From positions 90,830,001 through 90,894,000 of the forward strand of contig OZ231127.1 of the NCBI GenBank assembly GCA_965153355.1: a stretch of DNA of 64,000 nucleotides, in the 5' to 3' direction. Position numbers and translations under genes: made by a program. The stretch comes from Flaccisagitta enflata. Taxonomy: Eukaryota; Chaetognatha; Sagittoidea; Aphragmophora. Positions 34,825-47,149 of this stretch are shown here, piece by piece (position 1 is the first letter of the stretch; each line of letters starts with the position of its first letter). Below the pieces are notes generated by a model, which was not told the origin of the DNA, did no database searches, and saw only the letters and a program-made list of their open reading frames with translations.

Positions 34825-34965
34825 GATTGAATGAATGACTGAATGAATGAATGAATGAATGAATGAATGAATGAATGAATGAATGAATGGATGGATGAAT
34901 GAATGAATGAATGAATGAATGAATGAATGAATGAATGGATGAATGAATGAATGAATGAATGGAAG
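34825..34965 (-). repeat. (GAAT)n microsatellite
   Basis: About 33 GAAT units with a few GGAT variants. Confidence 0.96.
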
Positions 34966-35059
34966 ACAAGTGCAGCATTATTCCTTAGTATATCCAACAT
35001 GATTAATGGTAAATGAAAAAGTGTCAAAAACATATTGATGGATGATTGAAAAATCGAGA

Positions 35060-35275
35060 GATAACCGGGAGTTACAATATTGTTACAGATAAGGATGCAG
35101 GGCAAGAATTCACGTTTTGACACTTTTTACTCATGGATGGATAGACTAACGGACCGAGGGACCAATAAATGGACGGAAAAAGCCTCTCATGAATGAACAA
35201 ATATATGGAATGAAAATAGTCGCAAAAGCTTTAAGATGGTCAGCGGTACCCGTGCCCTGCTTAATAGGTAGGGCC
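35060..35275 (-). repeat. Diverged family A element followed by an FB outer arm
   Basis: GGGAGTTACAATATTGTTAC, GGACCGAGGGACCAATAAATGG and AAAGCCTCTCAT (A-like), then AGTCGCAAAAGCTTTAAGAT with GGTCAGCGGTACCCGTGCCC (outer arm of FB, 35218-35265) without cap or core. Confidence 0.65.
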
Positions 35276-36202
35276 CACGATGATGATTAAAGAAACACAC
35301 TTGCTCCAAGCACTTTTCATGTTCCTATGATACAATTAGAGTCATACATCTGAAATAATGAACCTCACTCTTTTAATTGTTTTATTTACCTTTGATTAAT
35401 TTCTTTTCCTAATTTGGCTGTTGAAAATACTTGTCTGAATGAGTTATCCAATAAAGATTCTAGTAGAGTATTTTTTTCTCTTCTCAGCCTAAGGAGTGAC
35501 AGACTTTTCTAGTTTTCAATCAAGAAAAAAATGATCTTGAAAAAAAAATGAATCTGGCTAAGACTAAGACAATATAAGCTTCACCTAAGCAACGAGTGTT
35601 CTGAGAATTCTCCTATGTTTACTGGAAGAAGCAATTCTGACAAAATTTCGCCAGACCGTCATTGTGATATGTACAGTGAATTTAAAGAAAAAAATGCTCT
35701 TTTTCCCCTTTTTAGAGAAGAATCTTTTCTGGAGGCTTGGCCACTTTTTAAGTCCTTGGGCACGTGTGTATGTATGTGTGTGTATGTGTGTGTGTGTGTA
35801 TGTGTGTGTGTGTCTGTATGTGTGTGTGGCAGATCTTTATTGGCCTTGCCTAAACTACTGATTGAACTAAGCGATTATCAGCCTGCACAGTTCATTTTGC
35901 CTATTTTTTCTTTGTGGCTATTTATCCCATTAGAGAAATTGGAAGCCACTCTTTTAGTGTTATCAATTCCCGCAATAATAGTCAGAAAATACGCATCCAA
36001 CCTGATCGAACAAAAAACCGTCAACAGTTTTTATCCTCCTTCATCATTATTTCAGCGGTCCATGTTTTTTTCAGCTCCGTTTCAAAAATAGAGATTTTTG
36101 AAAGATTTGATATTTGAAGTTGAACCACATATGAGAGTAAAGTTAATAACTTAATTGTTTAGACCAACTTTTTTTAAGAGTGGCTTCTGATTTCTCTAAT
36201 GT

Positions 36203-36900
36203 TCAAAGCGGGCCAGCTGAAAAACTTGATTTGGTAGGCAAAGAAGTATAGTTTCTTCCCACCAATCATTTCGTCAAAGATGAAAGCTGTTCTTAGACAT
36301 CCCCTGGGACCAAGTGACCAACATACATCCTTCATACCCAAGATTTTGATAGGTTAAGCGGCCAAAGCAGCCCATTTTTCCATTCACACTTGTGTCACAC
36401 TTCATGTTTACTATGGTAAAGACATCAAGAATCTGTCAGGCCTATTCAACTATCGGTGAATTTTGTACTTTTGCTATCCCTGTAGAAGCACTAAAAATTT
36501 GATGGTGATCGGAGTTCATTTACTATGGAAAAAGTTCACTCATAGTTGATTTGTCTAGAATCATGATTTTCCTAATTTCCACACATAGTTGTATGCAATA
36601 GCCAATATATCATACTTCTATAGAGAGGTCAAACAAATTTTTTTTACCCCCGTTTGATACAGACATTAACTAGGTTTTATATCAAATTTCAGACCTTGAT
36701 GTCTTTTCTAGCCCAAGAAATGTATTTTTTTTTTTTTGTAATAGTGTCCGATCGCGTTAACACCCTGTCACGATCGTGTCACACTGCATATCATAGTGAT
36801 AAGCATAGTTCTCTTTTTGATTGAGCAGACTTTTTTTAGTATGATGTGAAAGAGCATCAAATTTTATGATTGAAGCCAAAATTTCAGGTAAATTGCTTCA
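36203..36900 (+). repeat. Inverted-repeat element, copy 2 (interior only)
   Basis: Collinear with 10333-11040: GGGCCAGCTGAAAAACTTGA, GATGAAAGCTGTTCTTAGAC, AAGATTTTGATAGGTTAAGC, CACTTGTGTCACACTTCATG. The GGCATTTTCTCC ends are not recognisable. Confidence 0.75.
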
Positions 36901-37084
36901 GTCGTTTAAGAGTAATGCTTATTTTTCTGTGCAGATGTCTGTAATGATGTTCACTCGATCGGACGTTTCCTTAAGGGTTGGGAAAAAAACTCATAAACGG
37001 AGTCGCAAAACGACGATCGCGAGCGCGCTGTTAATTTCTGGTCTTTGTCAATAAGGGAAATGAACAAATACGTACATCAAAACT

Positions 37085-37350
37085 TTCCCTTTCTTTCTTT
37101 CTTTCCCGCTTACTTTCGCTCTTCGTTTCTTCCCTTCTTCCTTTCTTCCTTTCTTCCTTTCTTCTTTTCTTATTTTTCCTTTCTCCTTGTATTCTTTCTT
37201 TCGATCATTCTCCCTTTCATTCTTTCTTTCTTCCTTTCTTCCTTTCTTCCTGTCTTCCTTTCTTCCTTTTTTCCTCTCTTCCTTTCTTCCTATCTTCCTT
37301 TCTTTCTTTCTTTCTTTCTTTCTCTTTCTTTCTTTCTTTCTTTCTTTACT

Positions 37351-37389
<39 letters not shown>

Positions 37390-37402
37390 CTTTCTTTCTT
37401 GA
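37085..37402 (+). repeat. (CTTT)n / (CCTTTCTT)n microsatellite
   Basis: A pyrimidine tract of CTTT and CTTCC units, about 300 bp. Confidence 0.95.
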
Positions 37403-37629
37403 ATCAGGCTTACATTTTTTGGGAGTAACCAGTGACGCGGTTACTCGAAAGATCTCGGAAAACAAAATGAAGAGAAAAAAGAAAAATGAAAGAAGAGGAA
37501 AAAGAAGAAGAAATAGAAGAAGAAAAGGAAGAGGAAGAAGAAGAAGAAGGAGAAGGAGAAGAAGAAGATGAAGAAGAAAAAGGAAAGAAAAAGAAGATGC
37601 TTCTTGAAGAGAAAAACAAGTGACACGGG

Positions 37630-37995
<366 letters not shown>

Positions 37996-38189
37996 TACCA
38001 AAATATTGATGTCTTGTTCATTTTTGAGAGAACTGAAATTAGAATAGGTATCATAGGCGGTCCACAAAAATTCGAAGGCCAATAGTGAAAGCCATCGCGA
38101 AAAACGTTTTCAAAGTCTTTTCCTTTTTTCCTTTAAATCGGTATGTCTATCAGTCCGTCGGTCGATCACTCTGTCAGTCCGTTAGTCTA

Positions 38190-38332
38190 ACATTTTTAGT
38201 CGCGGACACGCGACTCTATGAGCCACTTTTTGGTTGGTCCATTGGTCCATCGGTCGGTCCGTCACAAAGTCACCTTGAGTTTTTCCCCTCCTGCCCACCC
38301 ATCCGCGACTAATGCCGCCGTGAATACAGCCT
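38190..38332 (+). repeat. Family A element
   Basis: TTTTTAGTCGCGGACACGCG, GGTTGGTCCATTGGTCCATC, CTCCTGCCCACCCATCCGCG, ending GCCGTGAATACAGCCTTTTT directly against an FB cap. Confidence 0.8.
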
Positions 38333-38828
38333 TTTTGGGCAGCGGCCCCAAAGGGCCGATGTCCTGTAGGACACAGGGGTGAATTTCCATATGTCCGTCC
38401 GTACGTACGTACGTCCCCCCCCTGAAGCTTCTCAAGACTCAAATTCCCATCAAATAACATGGAAAATTGACAAAATGCTAACTACCCATTGAATAACATG
38501 GAAAGTTTACCAAAAAAACAAAACAAACAAAAAATGTCTGTTTCCCATTGAATAACATGGAAAATTAATGAAAACTGAGAATAGCATGGCGAATTGAAAA
38601 GAAATTGAATAAAAAATGCAAAATTCCCATTGAATATCATGGAAAAAATGCAACTAAGGCCTAATATATGCCCTTTCAGGACGTATGGAAATTCACCCCT
38701 GTGTCCTACAGGACATCGGCCCTTTGGGGCCGCTGCCATGCTCTCACTCCATTTCTTCAGCTAATCACTCCAAGCAGGGCATCGGGTACCGCTGACCATG
38801 TGCGATTCTTGGATGACTTGTTGAATTG
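38333..38828 (+). mobile_element. FB-family fold-back element, complete, ATTGAATAACATGG core
   Basis: GGCAGCGGCCCCAAAGGGCC, GTCCTGTAGGACACAGGGG, GTCCGTCCGTACGTACGTAC, C-run; core of CCCATTGAATAACATGGAAA units (38440-38650); right half ACCCCTGTGTCCTACAGGAC with GGCCCTTTGGGGCCGCTGCC and outer arm to GGTACCGCTGACCATGTGCG. Confidence 0.9.
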
Positions 38829-39049
38829 TGTGCGATTTTGGCATCACTTCCCCTGCCTATCCATCGCGACTGTATTGCTGTGTATCCGACATTGTTTTTC
38901 AGATAGATAAATTTGTCATTCTAATTTCCATTCAAAATTAATCAGAATTCCCCTTTAAGATGAGAATCACTGACTAGAATAGCGAGGCATAGTAACAGTC
39001 ATGTGCTCTTCACTTTTAATTGATGAATGCGAAAATGATTGAAATGATG

Positions 39050-39215
39050 GGTGAATGAATGAATGAATAAACGAAAGAATGAATTAATGAATGAATGAAT
39101 GAATGAATGAATGAATGAATGAATGAATGAATGAATGAATGAATGAACAAACGAATGAATGAATGAATGAATGAATGAATGAATGAATGAATGAATGAAT
39201 GAATGAATGAATGGA
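39050..39215 (-). repeat. (AATG)n microsatellite
   Basis: About 38 AATG units with AACA/AACG interruptions. Confidence 0.96.
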
Positions 39216-40681
39216 TGAACTCAAGAAGGTGCATGTTACATCAGGAATGAACTGATTATGAATAAATAAATATGTACGTGTTTTTGCGGTTTTCCGAAAA
39301 AGGGGACAATCCGACTGATTGATGAACCAACTTAAATACAACAGGTACTTGCTCATATTCTTGTCCAGAAATGGTATGCTCTCGGAACTCAGTGCAACGG
39401 ACCGACGGACACAGCCAGTTATAGAGGTGCTTTGGCGCACCTTAAAAAATCTGAGCTGATCAATGATCCAATTATTGTAGAGATAGTGATATCGAGTGCG
39501 GCTGAATGGAAAATTTGTCACACACACAATAACACTGCAGTATCATAATTGCGCGTTTTTCGCTTTTTTACGCGTTGTCAAAACGAGCGTGACAGACCAA
39601 CGGACTTGGGGGCTTCGCATAGCATAAAATTTGATTTTCTTCTTGTCCCGCTAACCCAATACGGAGTCAAAGAAATCATGAAGATGACCGTTTTCCTTTT
39701 TTCAAAATTCCTTCATCTTCCGTTTTTGTTTTGGCCTTAAAGTTTCCTCAGATTTCCCAGAATTCAGCAAAATCCTGTGTAGTCTTGTTACAAAAGGAAC
39801 AATAGTTAGTTTTAGAAAATCATGACTTTTATAAAGATAAATTAAGATATCACAGCATAAGTTACAAAAGAGCTTGTGAAAAGGCAGATTAACAATTCTT
39901 TAATGAGCAGAAATATGTAAAAGCTAATTAAAAAAAGATCAGCATATTTTTTTATATCACTGCAATATGCAAATTAGGCTCTCAAAAATAATTTTCTAAA
40001 AAACGGAAGATGAACGATTTTTGATAAACGAAAAATGGTAAGGGTCCTAAAATTGGCCACTCCACATTCGGTCAAGAGGATGAAAAGAAATTAGCAACTT
40101 TTGCTATGTGAAGCACCCAACCAACGGACGGATGGACAAAGCCTCTTATACCGGGTGATTAGCCGGAACTGAGTAAATCTTTTTAGAAACTCAGACTGAA
40201 CAAATGATAGTTGAAATTTGGGTAATAGTTTTTCGTAAAGAAAATTAATGAACTTATACTTTTAGCCAAAGATTGATGTTGTAGCCCAAAAGGCTTGCAA
40301 GAAATGGCTGTAGATGCTTTTATGCTTGCTCGGAAATTGATGCCAAAATTGGAGTAACTTGGACAATTGACTTTTAACCATTTACTCAAAGTCGATGGTG
40401 TTTTGAGAATATCTGTTGATTGCCATGTAGTCTGAATTACAGAAAGTAAAGATAAAAACAGTTAAAAAGTTATGTCTATTGCTATGAAATAGGACTTTGT
40501 TTTGCGCCGCACTGTATTTCTTTTTGGATAAACAAACGTTCAGCCATTGTCTTCAATTCTAGACCATCCCCAACTAATATGCTTTTGTATTTTAACAGTA
40601 ATGGCATCATACATTTACTCGATTCCAGCCAATGACCCGGTAGAGTCCGCAACTAAAAATAGTATTGATTAAAAAATATGT

Positions 40682-40866
<185 letters not shown>

Positions 40867-41091
40867 GAGGAGGAGGAGCATCAAGTGTTGACCATAAGTG
40901 GCCACGCCATAAAACAACAGCCGTGGTTACAGACTGTGGTTACGGGAAGTGCTCACCCATGTTGTCATTGAAAGTTGCCACTGAAACATTTTTGTCAGTC
41001 ACCACTTTAGTCCGTGGAAACGGCCCGTAATTGGGGGGGTTTCCACGGCCCCCAAATCGAGAGCAAGAATACCTCGATTAATTAGATATTT

Positions 41092-41917
41092 TCCTCATGA
41101 TTATTTCCGTAGCAAATATCATTGTTTTCCCATCTGCTATAATCTCTGAGTGACAAAGCCATCAATTGGCTAGACACGGATTAACTTGACATTTACCTCA
41201 TGTTTATTTCCATAGCAATTATCGTTGTTTTCCCATCTGCTATAATCTCCGAGTGTCAGCGCCATCAATTGGCTAGATGTTTATTAATTAGATATTTACC
41301 TCATGTTTATTTCCGTAGCAATTATCATTGTTTTCCCATCCGCTATAATCTCCGAGTGCCAGGGCCATCAATTGGCTAGAAACGGATTAACTTGACATTT
41401 ACCTCATGTTTGTTTCCATAGCAATTATCGTTGTTTTCCCATCTGCTATAATCTCCGAGTGCCAGCGCCATCAATTGGCTAGACACAGATTGACTGGATA
41501 TTTACCACATGTTTATTTCTGTAGCAATTATCATTGTTTTCCCATTTGCTATAATCTCCGAGTGCCAGCGCCATCAATTGGCTAGATATTCATTAATTAG
41601 ATATTTACCTCATGTTTATTTCCGTAGCAATTATCGTTGTTTTCCCATCCGCTATAATCTCCGAGTGCCAGCGCCATCAATTGGCTAGATATTTATTAAT
41701 TAGATATTTACCTCATGTTTATTTCCGTAGCAATTATCATTGTTTTCCCATCTGCTATAATCTCCGAGTGCCAGCGCCATCAATTGGCTAGATATTTATT
41801 AATTAGATATTTACCTCATGTTTATTTCCGTAGCAATTATCGTTGTTTTCCCATCTGCTATAATCTCCGAGTGCCAGCGCCATCAATTGGCTAGATATTT
41901 ATTAATTAGATATTTAC
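41092..41917 (-). repeat. Tandem array of partial exon 7 copies, about 103-bp unit, 8 copies
   Basis: Eight direct repeats of about 103 bp lie directly downstream of exon 7 in the next intron. Read on the minus strand, each carries a CTAG, then CCAATTG, ATGGCGCTGGCACTC, the exon 7 tail (DY-S-x-W-x-NND-N-CYGNK-H-E) and an intact GAG|GTAAAT donor, then AT-rich filler. Two filler types occur (GATATTTATTAATTAG and GACACGGATTAACTTG). Most copies keep the exon frame open; the copy furthest from exon 7 (about 41095-41175) is the most divergent. Some differences between copies are synonymous (TAC/TAT, AAC/AAT), others are not. Confidence 0.93.
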
Positions 41918-42086
41918 CTCATGTTTATTTCCGTAGCAATTATCGTTGTTTCCCCATTTGCTATAATCTGCGAGTGCCAGGGCCATCGTGCGGTAGTAAT
42001 GATCCGTTGGCTGAGTCGAGAATCCGCGTTTCAAATAGTTGAAAGTGCTGATCGACGGAATGTCCTCTGCATAGAAAGTCCAATAT
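41918..42086 (-). CDS. DUF229 gene exon 7: YAEDIP...TFNYLKRGF block
   Basis: The acceptor TTTGCAG|A completes Gly with exon 6, giving GYWTFYAEDIPSISTFNYLK and RGFSTQPTDHYYRT, which matches the family block Y-x-T-x-YAED-x-P-x-I-x-TFNY. The tail ALALADYSKWGNNDNCYGNK leads to donor GAG|GTAAAT, phase 0. The last roughly 70 nt plus the donor are repeated eight times immediately downstream (see the array at 41092-41917). This is the authentic copy because only it has the upstream catalytic block. Confidence 0.94.
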
Positions 42087-42243
42087 CTGCAAACCAAAAA
42101 GGCGCACAAGATCATTTGAAATTTGCCAGTCACCTGATTGCAGTATACTAATTTACATATAAAACCAAAAAATCATTCTTCTGCTAGTGGTCAGATATAC
42201 CAACTTAGTGGCCCAAAAAGTATAATTTTTGTTAGCTAACGTA

Positions 42244-42470
42244 ATAAAACAAGTGACGCGGGGTCACAATATCGTTGCGGACGGGTGGGCAGGGGCATCA
42301 AACCCCCATCCACACCCTAACCCACCCCCAATACTCAAACATACACAAAAAGTATCTAAAACGCCAATATCCCCACATTTCAACTCGATCACCGCTTCCA
42401 ACGGACGGACGGACGGACGGACGGACGGACGGACAAAGCCTCTTATAGAGTTGCGTGTCCGCAACTAAAA
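42244..42470 (-). repeat. Family A element, GACGCGGGGTCACAATAT tail variant, complete
   Basis: AAGTGACGCGGGGTCACAAT, GTTGCGGACGGGTGGGCAGG, CCCATCCACACCCTAACCCA, eight GGAC units, AAAGCCTCTTATAGAGTTGC with GTGTCCGCAACTAAAAA. Best copy of the second tail variant. Confidence 0.9.
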
Positions 42471-43028
42471 AAAAAGAAAACAGATAAAAAAAAAGAGGAG
42501 AAGACAAAGGAGTCGTCTGTCATTCGGAAAAAGAAAATGGAGAAATCGATTCAGTCCGTTTGTTTCATAAGTACAAGAAGAATTTTGATTATTAGTGGTT
42601 GCATAACCAATCTGTCACTTCCGTATTAAACGGAGAGTGATCCAAGACTAGGACTCATGAGGTCCATACGCCTTGTCAGATATTTTTAGCGTGTGTTTTA
42701 CACGCGACTCCTGGTCGGCAATGTGTCGGTCGGGTTCGGTTCGTGCGGCACATGTAGGCGGAAAATGATCTGTGATGAATTGAGGTAATCGTTTGGGCCT
42801 AAAAGGAATCAAATGTAGAAAGAGTCAATCAGAGAGCAGTCTGATTTCTTAGTCAGTCGGTCAGCTGGTGGTGTTTTAGCTCTCATTTCTTCCTTGCGCA
42901 TATAACACAATGTTTATCCATAATATGGATTCCATATGACGCGCTTCTTTTCAGCACGCAATTTTCTTGCCACTTCAGTTAACATACTACATGTTGAGTT
43001 TTTATTGTGCTGATTTAGAATAACAGTT

Positions 43029-43656
43029 GCACCAATCACTGCTTTCTGAGAGAAGATTTGTGACAAGAATGATATCACTTCGGTTTTTTCTGCATTTTTG
43101 TGTAGGTTATAGGCATACAAATCAAGAACTATTCATTGGAAAATCATCCCTAGAGCGCATTTTGAAAAAAAGTCAAAAATCTATAGTTTTAAGCTTCATT
43201 ATACATGGATAACTTTGCAAGTTGGTCTGACTAATTTTTTGACAGCAGATTGACAATCCTGATCTAATTCCCTTTCATTTGATAGGTCGCACTATATGGT
43301 TTTGATAAGAAATAACATTTTCATTTTTTAAGCCACCGTTACAAAAATTACAGCAGTGGCCTAAAATATGAAAATTTAATTTCTCATCAAAACCATATAG
43401 TGCGACCTATCAAATTAAAGGGAATTTCATCAGGATCAACAATATGCTGTTAAAAAAAGAGTCAGACCAAATTGAAAAATTCTTTATGCAAAATGAAGCT
43501 TAAAATCATAAATTTTTGACTTTTTTTCAAAATGCGCTCTAGGGATGATTTTCAACTGGATTGTTCTTGATTTGTATGCCCATGACCTACACAAAAATGC
43601 AGAAAAACCCGGAGTGATATCATTCTTGTCACAAATCTTCTGTCAGAAAGCAGTGC
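43029..43656. mobile_element. Giant palindrome with about 300-bp arms
   Basis: The left arm (ACTGCTTTCTGAGAGAAGAT, GAATGATATCACTTCGGTTT, CCCTAGAGCGCATTTTGAAA, AGGTCGCACTATATGGTTTT) is mirrored from 43656 back to about 43355, around a short spacer. No ORF; a fold-back or MITE-type element in the intron between exons 6 and 7. Confidence 0.9.
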
Positions 43657-44361
43657 AATGTGATATTTCAACCATCACTTGCAGGAAAAATGTTTTTAAT
43701 CATCAATTCATGTAGAGAAAAGAAATGGATTAGGAAATCGTTTTACTGAAAACTGAGTAAATAAATTATAAAGAGAGTCCCAAGGAAAATTCTTAATCTG
43801 TTCCTAGGCGAACTTTTTTTGCATTTCCAAGAATATGGCTTCCTTCCTACGTGTCTTTGGATGAGGGCCATGTTTTTAGTTTTTTGAATTTGTGATTTTC
43901 TATGCAAATAAAGAGTTTTCCGTGGGGCATTATCTAGTGATAAAAGAGAGTTTTTTCTTCAGAAAATGACTGATTTTTCATTGCATATTGTCTTTTATTG
44001 ATACATTTTATATGTTTAAGTCATCCCTACAAGATTTCCGTGCAAATTCTTAATGTATGCACATACTTCCATATATTCTGGACACTTCAATGAAAACGTT
44101 TGATCGGTTTTTCGACTGAGTGAAAAACTGGCTGCGGCAGCGAAAATCGCGAAAATCAGGAGACCGTGTCATATGCCGGAAGGTCTTGTCAAAGACTCGA
44201 AAATCATTCCAATTTGAACCTTCTGCAATTCTGTTTCCCCTACCTTACCCTTCCCCAATAGAGGACGTTTGATGAAATACCCTCCCGCCCTTCCCTCTCT
44301 TTGGGTAAAATTCTTCCGGTGATATTGATCAAAGAACCCCCTTTCATACCCTTGCACTTAC

Positions 44362-44508
44362 CCTCTCTGAGTGAAGTTCTTCCAGATGAGTGGATGTTTG
44401 TCAAACGGAGTTGACTTCATGGAATCATTCCAAGGCAAATCGCGCAAATATTTTCCCGATAAAACCGGAACTAAGTTCACGAAAGTGTTGTCCGCAACTT
44501 TGTTGTAG
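44362..44508 (-). CDS. DUF229 gene exon 6: GYNKVADNTF nucleophile motif
   Basis: The acceptor TTCCAG|C joins the phase-2 GG of exon 5 to restore Gly, giving GYNKVADNTFVNLVPVLSGK, a near-textbook DUF229 block (family form GYNKVGDNTFPNL). The Thr of DNTF sits where the nucleophile lies in related phosphatases. It ends FDKHPLIWKNFTQR with consensus donor GG|GTAAGT, phase 2. Length 147 nt fits the phases (1 + 48 codons + 2). Confidence 0.95.
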
Positions 44509-44567
44509 CTGGAATGTTGAAAGGAAAATGATGAAATGAAGATAATGAACGTTGTTTTTTTGTTTTT

Positions 44568-45172
44568 GCTTTTGGGCAGCGGCCCCAAAGGGGACGAAGT
44601 CCTGTAGAACACAGGGGGAATCTGTCCGTCCGTCCGTACGTCCCCCCCCTCCCGCCCCACCCTCTGGGCTCCGTCTCCTTAGGGGCTCAAATCCAAACTG
44701 TATGGCCCAAATCCAAGCAAAATGGCCCAAATCCAGCCAAAATGGGCCAAATCCTGGCAAAATGGCCCAAATCCAGCCAAAATGGGCCAAATCCTGGCAA
44801 AATGGCCCTAAGACAGGGTAAAATTGGCCAAAATTGGCTAGAAAGCCTGAATCCTGGCCTGAATTCTTTCATTTTTGCCCCTTACACTTAGATTCTGGCT
44901 TCCAAAACCCACATCCAAGCCTTTGAGACCCAGATCCTGACCTTTGGGACCCAGATTCTGACCTCCCAGACCTAGGTTCTGGCCTCAGAGACCTAAATCC
45001 TAGCCTCAGAGTCCCAAATCCTGGCCTCAGAAACTGAAATCCTTGCCTCGGAGACCGAGAAATTGGTCTCTGAGACCCAGATTCTGGCCTCAGAGACCCA
45101 GATCCTGGCCTGCTCCTCCCTCAACTTAACCTACAAACTATACAATGAGGGCAAGGGTACCATTGTCCATTA
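44568..45172 (+). mobile_element. FB-family element, AATGGCCCAAATCC core
   Basis: Left cap GGCAGCGGCCCCAAAGGGGA with GTCCTGTAGAACACAGGGGG, GTCCGTCCGTCCGTACGTCC, C-run; core CAAAATGGCCCAAATCCAGC (44690-44830) passing into CAGAGACCCAGATCCTGGCC units (44930-45110). Right: CTCAACTTAACCTACAAACT and GGGCAAGGGTACCATTGTCC; the right inverted cap is missing. Confidence 0.8.
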
Positions 45173-45330
45173 GAGTGGTCACTACGTCACCTAATTTTCT
45201 CGCTTTTTACGGCATCAAATGGGGACTTCCATCACGTTCACAGAACATAACTCTCAAAGCTTTTGCTTCTCGAAGACACTGAAAACTGTCCGGAATACAA
45301 TTTAGAAAGAAGGAAAATGATTGATAATGC
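45173..45330 (+). repeat. Family F arm (TTAGAGTGGTCACTA)
   Basis: TTAGAGTGGTCACTACGTCA, CTAATTTTCTCGCTTTTTAC, GGCATCAAATGGGGACTTCC and AAAGCTTTTGC recur inverted at 48190-48312. Confidence 0.75.
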
Positions 45331-45549
45331 TATCATTTTCTTGAAAGTCAGTCACAAGTGTCATACCTAGACCTGGGGTTAAAATTGAGAATACTCTGGT
45401 TTTTGTGCCGGTTTTGTACACTATTCTGGTTAACTATCAATGTTCAAAAAGAATTTAAATGTTTGGCAGAGCGAATTTTGATACAGCTTCATGTCAGGAT
45501 GGATGGGTGGCACAGGCCATTATCAGCCTTTTGCATAAGAAGAAGGTAA

Positions 45550-45850
45550 CTTCTAAAGCTTATATCTCCTAAACGAATTGAGCGATTGATCTCAACTTGG
45601 GCTCATTTTAAAGAGCAGACACAGCTCTTTAAAAAGAGCCCAAGTTGAGCTCAATTGCTCAATTCGTTTTAGAGATATAAGCTCTAGAAGTTGATTTTTT
45701 TTTCTGATCAGTGGCAAATACCCTTACAACTTCTTAAGCTTATTTCTCCCTAATGAATTGAGTGATTGAGATCAACTTGGGCTTATTTTAAAGAGCAGAC
45801 ACGGCTCTTTAAAATGAGCCCAAGTTGAGGTCTGTAGCTCAATTTGCTGA
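45550..45850. repeat. Two successive hairpin repeats (CAACTTGGGCTCAT family)
   Basis: Each contains CAACTTGGGCT(C/T)ATTTTAAAGAGCAGAC and a mirror GCTCTTTAAAA(T/A)GAGCCCAAGTTGAG, plus AAGCTTATATCTCC(T)AAACGAATTGAG arms. Related to 18385-18600. Confidence 0.8.
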
Positions 45851-45879
45851 GGAGCAGAAGTCTTCCAAAGTTTAAAAAA

Positions 45880-46028
45880 AAACAAGGCCGGATATACGGC
45901 CATCAGTTGCGGACGGGTGGGCAGGGGCGGAAATGCGCGTTTTCCCACTTTTCGACTCGATGGTGACGGACGGACGGACGGACGGACAGACAAAGCCTCT
46001 TATAGAGTTGCGTGTCCGCAACTAAAAA
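45880..46028 (-). repeat. Family A element, complete
   Basis: AACAAGGCCGGATATACGGC, CAGTTGCGGACGGGTGGGCA, AATGCGCGTTTTCCCACTTT, GACGGACGGACGGACGGACG, AGAGTTGCGTGTCCGCAACT. Confidence 0.88.
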
Positions 46029-46267
46029 GGCAAAAACCCTTTTAACTTTGAGAGCTCGCTTCTTTCAAACGCATTTTGATTTGGCACCAGCAGTCCAGTT
46101 GCTGTACCTTAATTCATTTAGAAGCAGCACTAATTCAAAGATGATGCTATGAATTGAAAAATCACGGGGTCCAGGAACAAACCCTAGGTTGTATAAAATT
46201 GTCAAGACTTCTGACAAAGTGGAATATCTTTTTTATTGCATTAGTAACAAATTTTGGGCTAAGATAA

Positions 46268-46537
46268 GGGGGCGTTTCTAGTCACAGACAATCGCGTTTT
46301 AAACGGACCACTCGGTCGCTCGCTACATTCGTTCGCTTGCACCGCTCACTCCGCTCACTTGCTTCGCAGCACTCCGCTTCGCTACGCTCGCTTTGCTCGC
46401 TCTTTCTATTCACGGGCTCGCTCACTCACTTTGCTCACTCCCTCGTGGGACAGTTGAAATTCTTGAATATGTGTTCATGCTGTGATCGCGTTTCACGGGA
46501 ACAAATGCGTTTTTGGCGGTCACTAGAAACACACCCA
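46268..46537. mobile_element. Family G inverted-repeat element, second copy
   Basis: GGGCGTTTCTAGTCACAGACAATCGCGTTTT at the left; ACTAGAAACACACCC at the right. The interior CTCGCT/CGCTCACTC-rich text matches the copy at 8007-8491 in reverse order (GTTCATGCTG, GGGACAGTTGAAATTC). Confidence 0.72.
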
Positions 46538-46539
46538 GT

Positions 46540-47145
46540 GTCGCGTGCGAGACTTACAGAATGACTTAGCATGATTTAGATTCTCAGCACCTCATTAAGT
46601 AATACATCTTCAGCTTACATCCCCTGAATAATTGAAGCTGCATATTCCAAATGGATCGCGTTTGTAAGATTATTGACTACTCTTTAATAAGGAATCAATT
46701 TGGTTGTTGTATTTTTTTTCGGTTTGGGGCGGTGCTGGTTTATGTTAAATCTACAAAATATCATTTTCCCCCTTAAGGGTGGTTTTCAACCTTCGAATCT
46801 ATCCTGATCTCTAAAGGTAAACGCATGTTTCTCAAGCAGAAGGGCCGAGGAAGTAGGCAGGGGCAGTGAAATAAATGACAAGGGCAAGGGCATCATTGCA
46901 AAGGAGTGATTTGAGAGACAAGACTGACCGTAAAGAGCAAAATGATTTATATTCTCAAATCATTATAATATTATTGTATTAGAGCGCCATCTTCTATCAA
47001 CTAACTGCAATGTTTTTGCCATTTTTGATTTGGAGTAGCAATCTTTTTTCATCTGTCATTTCTAAAAGCTCGGACTTGGAAAAACGCGGTTGGTGCCATT
47101 TGATCAGAAATTTGATCTAGTTTCTGAATCTCACCAATTCTTTTA
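46540..47145. other. No recognised feature
   Basis: Intronic DNA (between exons 5 and 6). A short GCGTGCGAGACTTACAGA(A/G)TGACTTAG motif at 46551 also occurs at 30090; otherwise nothing. Confidence 0.4.
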
Positions 47146-47149
47146 TCGA

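Noticed and set aside
40149-40520. A mariner-type element starting TACCGGGTGATTAGCCGGAA
   Set aside because: The start looks plausible but no inverted partner was found.
41092-41990. A CRISPR-like array of regular repeats
   Set aside because: Units are contiguous derivatives of a coding exon with no unique spacers, in animal DNA.
41818-42151. Plus-strand frames of about 75 codons
   Set aside because: Antisense shadows of exon 7 and its tandem array.
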